Assembly (NCBI GenBank): GCA_946409855.1
Contig: CAMJXZ010000054.1
Location: forward strand, 1-12,993
Direction: 5' to 3'
Source of the DNA: an uncultured Clostridia bacterium
Lineage (GTDB): Bacteria > Bacillota > Clostridia > Christensenellales > Aristaeellaceae
Length of the DNA stretch: 12,993 nucleotides
Part shown: positions 7,528-12,993 of the stretch, piece after piece
How positions within the stretch are numbered: the stretch's first letter is position 1
Layout of the letters: each line of letters opens with the position of its first letter
Made by a program: the position numbers and the translations under genes
The notes under the pieces: model-generated
Told to the model about the DNA's origin: nothing
Seen by the model: only the letters and a program-made list of their open reading frames with translations
Database searches by the model: none

Positions 7528-7796
7528 GATTTGTGCACGGAAAGTGAGGGGATCGCCTCCCGGAAATAAACCAGAATGAACCGGGACCGGATACCGCCCC
7601 TTCAGGAAAACACACCCCCGTTTCCGGCTGACCGGCGCGGATATCCGTCCCTCCCCCCGTGCAAAAGCATGCCGTTTCCTGCATAAAAATCTTCATTATG
7701 CATCCTGTTATACATTCAGCGCCATCCTCCCGGAACACGCCCCGCCCGCAGTCTTTGTGTTTTTGCAAAAAATTTTCGCCGTTCGCGGTTTGGGGG
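7528..7796. other. Intergenic spacer without a gene
   Basis: No coding sequence with a ribosome site or known domain is visible on either strand. Weak items only: a long-range CCGGAAA (7560-7566) with TTTCCGG (7621-7627), an ATTATGCAT word at 7695-7703 that recurs at the promoter, and a palindromic TTTTTGCAAAAA near 7760. The remainder is C-rich and unremarkable. Confidence 0.5.
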
Positions 7797-7825
7797 TTGA
7801 CAAGCGGGCAGAATTGTATTATTAT
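7797..7825 (+). promoter_or_regulatory. Sigma-A promoter of the amino-acid-type importer
   Basis: TTGACA (7797-7802), a 17-base spacer and TATTAT (7820-7825) form a near-consensus promoter. The predicted start near 7832 gives a leader of about 30 bases, with GGAGG (7851-7855) eight bases before the ATG at 7864. Confidence 0.8.
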
Positions 7826-7850
7826 GCATATCGTCAGAATAATCATGCAT
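7824..7850. promoter_or_regulatory. Paired ATGCAT palindromes at the promoter, candidate operator
   Basis: ATGCAT lies at 7824-7829, overlapping the -10 box, and again at 7845-7850, 21 bases or two helical turns downstream. A third copy in the longer word ATTATGCAT is at 7695-7703, 126 bases (twelve turns) upstream of the first. The phasing suits a regulator bound at several sites, but the word is short and the regulator is unknown. Confidence 0.35.
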
Positions 7851-7863
7851 GGAGGATTGGATT

Positions 7864-8646
7864 ATGAAAAAGATTCTGTCACTGCTCACCGCGCTCTGCC
7901 TGCTGATGGGTCTGGGGACCGCCTTTGCGGAAGGCGAAAGCGCCCTGCCGCTGGCCGGCCAGCACCTGAAGATCGCCCTGTCCCCGGACTTTATGTATTT
8001 TGAAACCGTTTCCGAAACCGACGAGACCGGCTACGAGGGCCTGGACATCGACGTCATCAAGCTGCTGAGCCAGAAGCTCGGCTTCACCTTCGAGATCGTC
8101 CCCATGGGCTTCTCTTCCCTGATCGGCGCGCTGCAGACCAACGATGTCGACTTCGTCATTTCCGGCATGAGCTACACCGATGAACGCGCCCAGGTGGTCG
8201 ATTTCTCCATCACCTACTGCATCACCGACGTCGGCTGCGTGGTCCCGGTGGATTCCGAGATCGCTTCCTTCGCGGATCTGCAGAATAAGACGGTCGCCTG
8301 CTCGCAGGGCACCACCTACGAACTGCTGATCGAAGGCATCCCCGGCGCCACCCTGAAAACCTTCCAGGGCCAGGCGGCAGTGGGCAACGCGGTGGCTGAA
8401 GGGCTGGACGGCGTGGTCGCCGGCCTGACCTCCATCAACGGCTCCAAGAAGCTGAGCAACACCGTGCTGAACGCCGACGGGTCGGCCAAGCTCAAGTACT
8501 TCGTGCTGGAAGGCGAGGGCACGGCGGATCAGTACAACATCGCCTTCCCCAAGGGGAGCGCGCTGGTGGAACTGGTGAACGGCGTGCTCAAGGAGCTGCA
8601 GGAAGACGGCACCCTGGACGCCCTGATCAAGCAGTGGCTCTACTGA
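7864..8646 (+). CDS. Family 3 (amino-acid-type) ABC solute-binding protein
   Basis: This 260-residue receptor belongs to the bacterial extracellular solute-binding family 3, which usually binds polar amino acids or opines outside the membrane. A signal peptide (residues 1-22, MKKILSLL to GTAFA) fits signal peptidase I; Cys12 in its core is not in a lipobox. The fold is marked by HLKIALSPDFMYFE, GYEGLDIDVIKLLSQKLGF, SLIGALQTNDVDFVISGMSYTDERAQVVDFS with the carboxylate-binding Arg108, and a GTTYE turn. In lobe 2 the usual acidic residue of the 'DAVv.D.pva' stretch seems replaced: the protein reads DGVVAGLTS near 182-190. I chose the ATG at 7864 because GGAGG is 8 bases upstream; an in-frame ATG at 7849 would overlap that site. 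The permease and ATPase follow after a 427-bp hairpin-rich gap. The ligand is unknown. Confidence 0.92.
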   Translation: MKKILSLLTALCLLMGLGTAFAEGESALPLAGQHLKIALSPDFMYFETVSETDETGYEGLDIDVIKLLSQKLGFTFEIVPMGFSSLIGALQTNDVDFVISGMSYTDERAQVVDFSITYCITDVGCVVPVDSEIASFADLQNKTVACSQGTTYELLIEGIPGATLKTFQGQAAVGNAVAEGLDGVVAGLTSINGSKKLSNTVLNADGSAKLKYFVLEGEGTADQYNIAFPKGSALVELVNGVLKELQEDGTLDALIKQWLY

Positions 8647-8648
8647 TT

Positions 8649-8950
8649 AGGGGTTGTTTCACAACCCCTCGATCAAACGGAAACATTGTTTCCGTTTGAT
8701 CGATAAAGGGAACGCCTTTTCCTAAAAATCCTGCGGGATTTTTCGGGCGGAAAAGGCGCAAGGAAAGAATTTTTGTTCCGCAGGTCAAGCCTGCTCCGCA
8801 AAAATTCAGCATAGCCCCAGGCCTGCCGGCCCGTTATTCGCTGAAATTGAGCCACCGGCTCAATTTCCGGGCGCGAATAACCCCGCGGCGCGCATGTCGC
8901 CACTGCGGATTTTCATTCGAAGGGCTCCGCCCTCCGAGCCTCCCGAAAAT
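8649..8950. repeat. Hairpin-dense intergenic island A
   Basis: Seven stem-loops lie in about 300 bases, starting two bases after the binding-protein stop. (1) AGGGGTTGT 8649-8657 / 8661-8669. (2) A perfect 15-bp stem 8670-8684 / 8688-8702 with a 3-base loop. (3) CGCCTTTTCC 8713-8722 / 8749-8758, containing AAAAATCC 8724-8731 / 8736-8743. (4) GAATTTTTG 8767-8775 / 8799-8807, containing GCAGG/CCTGC. (5) GTTATTCGC 8833-8841 / 8873-8881, containing AAATTGAGCC 8844-8853 / 8857-8866. (6) CCGC+GGCG 8883-8890 / 8898-8901 and 8905-8908. (7) ATTTTC 8909-8914 / 8945-8950, containing AGGGC/GCCCT 8921-8933. No coding frame with a credible start is present. The function is unknown; it may be a palindromic mobile module or a structured RNA between operon genes. 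Confidence 0.75.
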
Positions 8951-8994
8951 TTCAATGATTCGTTTATTTCTACTGTAACTCTTGTTTCTTACCC

Positions 8995-9065
8995 TTGACT
9001 TGGGGCTGCCGCAGTACTTATTCTGCAACAGCCCCCTTTCGCTTTGCTTTTTCCAGACGAAAGGA
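8995..9065 (+). promoter_or_regulatory. Structured leader of the permease that can mask its ribosome site
   Basis: GGGGCTG (9002-9008) pairs with CAGCCCC (9029-9035), with GCAG/CTGC (9011-9014/9023-9026) inside. Directly after it, CCTTTCG (9035-9041) can pair with CGAAAGG (9058-9064), which contains the ribosome-binding sequence of the permease. A weak promoter (TTGACT 8995-9000, 18-base spacer, TATTCT 9019-9024) overlaps the first hairpin. The pairings are seen; regulation by them is inference. Confidence 0.45.
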
Positions 9066-9073
9066 CCCGGAAT

Positions 9074-9725
9074 ATGCAGTTAGATTTTTCCATCATCCTG
9101 AAATGGCTGCCCCAGTTCGGCTCCGCCCTGCTGGTCACGCTGGAAACGACGGTGTGCTCGCTCCTGCTGGGCCTGCTGTTTTCCATTCCTCTGTCCCTTT
9201 GCAAGATTTCCAACATCCGCCCCCTGCAGTGGATCGCCTCCTTCTACACCTCCATCTTCCGCGGCGTGCCGCTGCTGGTGCAGGTCTTCATGATGTACTT
9301 CGGCATCCCGCTGGTGCTGCCGGTCAAATTCACGGCGTTCCAGGCGGGCACGCTGGTGTTCGCCATGAACTCGGCGGCCTACATTTCCGAAAGCATGCGC
9401 GGTGGCATCAAGGCCATCGACCGGGGGCAGTACGAGGCGGCCCTGGCCCTGGGCGTCCATTACGCCGGGATGATGAAGGACATCATCCTGCCCCAGGCCA
9501 TCAAGAGCGTCCTGCCCAGCCTGGTGAACGAGTTCATCAGTCTGCTCAAAAACACCACGCTGATCGCCTCCATCGGCCTGGTGGACATCCTGCGGGTCGG
9601 TCAGCTGATCCAGAGCCGAACCTACCGGGCCTTTGAGCCCTTCTTCGCCATCTCCGTATTCTACTACATCCTGGTGATGGGGCTTTCCTTCCTGGGCAAG
9701 CTGCTGGAAAGGCGGGTGAACAAAA

Positions 9726-9739
<14 letters not shown>
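9074..9739 (+). CDS. Amino-acid-type ABC transporter permease
   Basis: This 221-residue inner-membrane subunit belongs to the HisM/GlnP-type permease family. It starts MQLDFSIILKWLPQFGSALLVTLETT, the typical N-terminus of the polar amino-acid class, and carries the cytoplasmic EAA loop at residues 121-123 in EAALALGVHYAGMMKDIILPQAIKSVLPSLVNEFISLLKNTTL. The start at ATG 9074 is set by AAAGGA at 9060-9065; an in-frame TTG at 9044 would add ten residues without a ribosome site. The gene overlaps the ATPase start by 14 bases, so translation is probably coupled. Only one permease is present, so the channel is likely a homodimer. Upstream lies a 427-bp gap full of hairpins, which separates it from the receptor of the same system. 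Confidence 0.93.
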
Positions 9740-10637
<898 letters not shown>

Positions 10638-10679
10638 ATACGGCCGCGTTCCCGGCCGCCGCCCCGCAGCTTCCGCGAT

Positions 10680-10739
10680 ATGCTCCCCCGGAACAGGCGC
10701 CGGACCCCCCGGCGCACGCCGGGCGGAGCATTTCCTTTT
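10680..10739 (+). terminator. Probable terminator after the ABC ATPase gene
   Basis: The outer stem ATGCTCC (10680-10686) pairs with GGAGCAT (10725-10731). An inner stem GCGCCGG (10697-10703) pairs with CCGGCGC (10709-10715), with a competing CCGGC/GCCGG option. The tract TTTCCTTTTG follows. The interrupted T-run lowers confidence, but the position 43 bases after the stop is right. Confidence 0.65.
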
Positions 10740-10742
10740 GAC

Positions 10743-10810
10743 CTTTGCCCGCTCCATCCTCCCGTCTCCCCCATCGGAAATATACGCTGCTTTTCACGGG
10801 GCGGGCAAAG
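10743..10810. repeat. Long inverted repeat between terminator and island B
   Basis: CTTTGCCCGC (10743-10752) is matched exactly by GCGGGCAAAG (10801-10810). CCCGT (10761-10765) and ACGGG (10796-10800) extend the pairing inside, leaving a loop of 30 bases. No T-run follows, so it is not an obvious terminator. It may be a further member of the neighbouring palindrome cluster. Confidence 0.5.
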
Positions 10811-10856
10811 AAGGAAAAAGCCAAGATGTGAGAGAAATATGATGGGGACAGAGCGG

Positions 10857-11152
10857 CGCGAAGCCCGTGTCCGTCCGGCGATTTATTCGCCGGATCGGCG
10901 CAGCCGACCGGAGGCGGCAGGGCTTCGCGGCGGTCTGGCCTTGCCGAGGGGAGTGTAGAGGGGTGAACACCCTCTACTTATAATCCGCAGCAGCGGCATG
11001 TACGCTGCGAGGACCAAACGGCGGAGCCGTTTGTACCTTGCGGATTTGCCGCCCGGGAGCCCTGAAAGGGCGACAGGCAAATCCGTTCGGGGGTTTTCGC
11101 AAGGGGGTCGCAAGACCCCCTTGCGGTCCCTGTTCACCCCGTGAACAGGGAC
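10857..11152. repeat. Hairpin-dense intergenic island B with two possible three-way junctions
   Basis: Stems in order: CGCGAAGCCC 10857-10866 / 10920-10929, enclosing CCGGCGA 10875-10881 / 10887-10893 and TCGGC 10895-10899 / 10903-10907 (junction 1). GTAGAGGG 10955-10962 / 10970-10977. AATCCGCA 10982-10989 / 11039-11046, enclosing GCAGCG 10990-10995 / 11003-11008 and CAAACGGC 11015-11022 / 11026-11033 (junction 2). CGGATTTGCC 11041-11050 / 11076-11085, enclosing GCCCT/AGGGC 11059-11071. A 12-bp stem 11098-11109 / 11114-11125 with a GCAA tetraloop. A 12-bp stem 11126-11137 / 11141-11152. No gene is credible here. It lies between the ABC ATPase terminator and the mtnN promoter, so it is not in the mtnN mRNA from that promoter. 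The function is unknown. Confidence 0.75.
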
Positions 11153-11191
11153 AAATTTACACGCCGTCCGCCCTCCGGGGCCCACAAATCC

Positions 11192-11220
11192 TTGTATTTT
11201 CCGCCAGATTATGATATGAT
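11192..11220 (+). promoter_or_regulatory. Promoter of mtnN
   Basis: TTGTAT (11192-11197), a 17-base spacer and TATGAT (11215-11220) make a reasonable sigma-A promoter. A second overlapping TATGAT at 11210-11215 has a 12-base spacer and is unlikely to be used. Transcription should start near 11227, about 29 bases before the mtnN ATG. Confidence 0.7.
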
Positions 11221-11255
11221 TCACTTTGTTTAAGTATTATTCCGGAGGGGAACAG

Positions 11256-11945
11256 ATGCTGCTTGGAATCATCGGAGCCATGGAGAAGGAAACCGGCGAC
11301 CTGCGCCGGAGGATGACCGGATGCACGGACATCCATGTCGCCGGCATCCGCTATACAAAGGGCCTGCTGGACGGCAAAGAGGTCGTCCTGTCCCGCTGCG
11401 GGATCGGCAAGGTGCACGCGGCCATGTGCGCCTTCGGGATGATCGAACGGTTCCACCCGGACGCGGTGCTGAACATCGGCGTCGCGGGGGGCCTGCTGCC
11501 GTCCCTTCGCATCGGGGACATCGTGGTGGCGGACAACGCCGTCCAGCACGACGCCGACACCTCCGCCCTGGGCGACCCGGTGGGCCTGGTATCCGGCCTG
11601 CCGGACGTGTACCTGCCCGCGGATCCCGCCCTCCGCGCCCTGATCTGCCGGGCCGCCGAAACCGCCGGCCTGCCCATGGTCCGTGCCAACATCACCACCG
11701 GCGACCAGTTCATCGAAGACACGGAACGGAAAAAGAAGCTCGCTTCCGTCTTCGGCGCCAGCGCCTGCGACATGGAGGGCGGTGCCGTGGCGCAGGTGTG
11801 CCTGGAGTACGGGGTCCCCTACGCGGCCTTCCGCGCCATTTCGGACACGCTGACCGGCAACGGCAAGGAGTATTCCGAAAACGTGCTCACGGCCTGCCAG
11901 GCCAGCGCGGCCCTGCTCCGGGCGCTGCTGCCGCTGATTGGCTGA
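11256..11945 (+). CDS. mtnN: 5'-methylthioadenosine/S-adenosylhomocysteine nucleosidase
   Basis: This 229-residue cytoplasmic enzyme cleaves adenine from methylthioadenosine and S-adenosylhomocysteine, which removes inhibitors of methylation and feeds sulfur salvage and autoinducer-2 formation. It opens MLLGIIGAMEKE, with the general-base Glu12 in the same place as in the E. coli enzyme (232 residues). GIGKVHAAM and NIGVAGGL build the ribose pocket. CDMEGGAVAQ carries Met173 and Glu174, and FRAISD gives the catalytic Asp197, so the E. coli numbering is kept. I placed the start at 11256, where GGAGGGG (11244-11250) is five bases upstream; an in-frame TTG at 11226 falls on the expected transcription start. 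The dCMP deaminase gene follows 82 bases later, probably in one transcript. All key residues are present, so the enzyme should be active. Confidence 0.96.
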   Translation: MLLGIIGAMEKETGDLRRRMTGCTDIHVAGIRYTKGLLDGKEVVLSRCGIGKVHAAMCAFGMIERFHPDAVLNIGVAGGLLPSLRIGDIVVADNAVQHDADTSALGDPVGLVSGLPDVYLPADPALRALICRAAETAGLPMVRANITTGDQFIEDTERKKKLASVFGASACDMEGGAVAQVCLEYGVPYAAFRAISDTLTGNGKEYSENVLTACQASAALLRALLPLIG

Positions 11946-11961
11946 TCCGTTTTGTTCCCGC

Positions 11962-11999
11962 GCAGCGGTTGAGCCCCTGATTACGGACCGAACCGCTGC
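11962..11999. repeat. Hairpin between mtnN and the dCMP deaminase gene
   Basis: GCAGCGGTT (11962-11970) pairs exactly with AACCGCTGC (11991-11999) around a 20-base loop. No T-run follows, so full termination is unlikely. It may affect mRNA processing between the two genes. Confidence 0.5.
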
Positions 12000-12027
12000 C
12001 GTCCCGTCAACCATCGGAGGATACGAC

Positions 12028-12498
12028 ATGTCATTCACCAAATGGGATTACCGGTTCATGGAAATGGCGCACCTCATCGCCGGCTGGACCAGCTGCTACG
12101 CCCCCGGCCGGGCCATCGGCGCGGTGATCGTCAAGGACAAGCGCATCATGACCACCGGCTACAACGGCGCCCCCCAGGGCATGAAGACCTGCCGGGAAAA
12201 GGGCGTGTGCCTGCGCCGCCAGCTGGGCATCCCGTCCGGCACCCGGGCGGAGGTCTGCTACGCCATCCACGCCGAGCAGAACGCCATCATCCAGGCCGCC
12301 AAGCTGGGCATCAGCATCGACGGGGCCACCCTGTACTGCACGCACCAGCCCTGCTCCGTCTGCGCCAAGATGATCGTGAACGCCGGAATCCGCCGGGTGG
12401 TGTACGAACAGGGCTATCCGGACAGCTTTTCCCTGGAGATCTTCGGCGAGACCGGGGTGGAGCTGGTGAAAATGGACCCGGAAAAGAAGGACGAATGA
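12028..12498 (+). CDS. comEB: dCMP deaminase (ComEB-type)
   Basis: This 156-residue enzyme converts dCMP to dUMP, a precursor for dTMP synthesis. The zinc site is complete: His81 and catalytic Glu83 in HAEQNAI, and Cys109 and Cys112 in PCSVC. The N-terminal part (WDYRFMEMAHLIAGWTSCYAPG, then GAVIVKDKRIMTTGYNGAP) and CREKGVCLRRQLGIPSGTRAEVCYAIHAE match the dCMP deaminase group and not cytidine or guanine deaminases. Extra Cys residues (55, 61, 77) fit the second metal region seen in such enzymes. The ATG at 12028 has GGAGG at 12016-12020, seven bases upstream; an in-frame TTG at 11938 overlaps mtnN and is rejected. The next gene begins 38 bases after the stop. ComEB is the Bacillus name; no other competence genes are seen here. 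Confidence 0.95.
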   Translation: MSFTKWDYRFMEMAHLIAGWTSCYAPGRAIGAVIVKDKRIMTTGYNGAPQGMKTCREKGVCLRRQLGIPSGTRAEVCYAIHAEQNAIIQAAKLGISIDGATLYCTHQPCSVCAKMIVNAGIRRVVYEQGYPDSFSLEIFGETGVELVKMDPEKKDE

Positions 12499-12536
12499 CC
12501 CGGACCGGAGCCGGATCAACCCCAAGGAGGTTCCTG

Positions 12537-12993
12537 ATGAAACGCCTTTTCTGCGCCTTCCTGGCGCTTTGCCTGCTGCTCCCCTGCCTGACCGCCGCCG
12601 CCATCGATACGCCCCGGCCCATCCCGGTCCTGTCCCGGGAGGAGATTCCGGGTACGCCCCACGGCATCCACAACTACCTGCTTTTGTGCGTGGACTCCTG
12701 GAGCGGCAACGCCAATAACCTGGGCAATACCGACGGCATGATCCTGGTGACCGCGGACGAGGACATGAAGAAGATTTCCCTGACCAGCTTTATCCGGGAC
12801 CTCCTGGTCAAAAACCCGGAAAAAGCCGGCTTCAACCGGATGAGCCGCTACGTCATCAACAACGGCGCCAACAAGGAGGCCGTGGAAAAGCTGAAGGGCA
12901 TTTACGAGACCCATTTCGGCATCCTGATCGACCACTACATCGTCGTGGACTGGACGATGATCCAGAACATCATCGACGCCTGCGGCGGCGTGG
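12537..12993 (+). CDS. LytR-CpsA-Psr (LCP) family protein (3' truncated)
   Basis: The first 152 codons of an LCP-family phosphotransferase are present, and the frame runs off the window end. These proteins attach teichoic acids or capsular polymers to peptidoglycan outside the membrane. The start of the catalytic domain is clear: YLLLCVDSWSGNANNLGNTDGMILVTADEDMKKISLTSFIRDLLV, with the family's Asp53, Asp66 and the Arg87-Asp88 pair; ILIDHYIVVDW and IIDACGGV follow in the expected order. The N-terminus (MKRLFCAFLALCLLLPCLTAAA, residues 1-22) looks more like a cleavable signal peptide than the usual long membrane anchor with a cytoplasmic tail, although it could stay uncleaved. AAGGAGG at 12524-12530, six bases before the ATG at 12537, fixes the start. 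It probably shares a transcript with the two preceding genes. Confidence 0.9.
   Translation, partial: MKRLFCAFLALCLLLPCLTAAAIDTPRPIPVLSREEIPGTPHGIHNYLLLCVDSWSGNANNLGNTDGMILVTADEDMKKISLTSFIRDLLVKNPEKAGFNRMSRYVINNGANKEAVEKLKGIYETHFGILIDHYIVVDWTMIQNIIDACGGV

Noticed and set aside
9044..9073. TTG at 9044 as the permease start.
   Set aside because: No ribosome site precedes it, it lies inside the hairpin leader, and the ATG at 9074 has a proper site and gives the usual family N-terminus.
8647..9073. The amino-acid importer gap as a known riboswitch (for example glycine, lysine or T-box).
   Set aside because: I could find no T-box sequence or conserved riboswitch core that I recognise; the region is a series of separate hairpins.
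10838..10843. A TATGAT box just upstream of island B as its promoter.
   Set aside because: No -35-like sequence is found at 16-18 bases upstream; the sequence there is AAAAAG.
10680..10958. A 92-codon + strand open frame after the ABC ATPase.
   Set aside because: It is Arg/Pro-rich, has no ribosome site and spans the terminator hairpin and part of island B, so it is not a credible gene.
10857..11046. Three-way junctions in island B considered as tRNA or tmRNA.
   Set aside because: There is no acceptor stem with a CCA-like end, no anticodon arm of the correct size and no T-loop GTTCRA consensus.

Overview
The window reads as a contiguous piece of a high-GC, uncultured-type Clostridia genome, probably from a gut or rumen anaerobe. 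The reasons are a SpoVB-like lipid flippase beside rqcP, a ComEB-type dCMP deaminase, a LytR-CpsA-Psr protein, strong AGGAGG ribosome sites and a sugar importer with no ATPase of its own. A Christensenellales-like lineage is my best guess, but the sequence does not prove it. Every gene I can support is on the + strand. No tRNA, rRNA, CRISPR, transposase, phage or toxin gene is visible.

Layout. (1) 1-3782: a tight operon with the 3' part of a SpoVB/MurJ-type flippase, a cytoplasmic GH36 alpha-galactosidase and rqcP. (2) 3783-4198: three stem-loops in a row, then a near-consensus promoter and a long leader. (3) 4199-7409: a CUT1-type sugar ABC importer (binding protein, intra-operon terminator, two overlapping permeases), closed by a strong terminator. 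(4) 7797-10637: an amino-acid-type ABC importer (binding protein, permease, ATPase). Its binding protein is separated from its permease by a 427-bp gap packed with perfect hairpins. (5) 10638-11255: a terminator, a second hairpin-dense island and a promoter. (6) 11256-12993: mtnN, comEB and the start of a LytR-CpsA-Psr gene.

How the genes fit together. The alpha-galactosidase could act on galactosides such as raffinose or melibiose brought in by the neighbouring CUT1 importer; only proximity suggests this. The second importer has all its parts, but its ATPase carries an extra block of about 70 residues, and its binding protein seems to lack the usual acidic ligand residue. MtnN detoxifies S-adenosylhomocysteine and methylthioadenosine, ComEB supplies dUMP, and the LCP protein attaches polymers to the cell wall.

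Most unusual content. The two intergenic hairpin islands (8649-8950 and 10857-11152) each hold a run of near-perfect stem-loops, including two possible three-way junctions and one pair of mutually exclusive stems, and they share several short words placed in comparable stems and loops. I recognise no known RNA family in them. They could be a mobile palindromic module family or structured RNAs.
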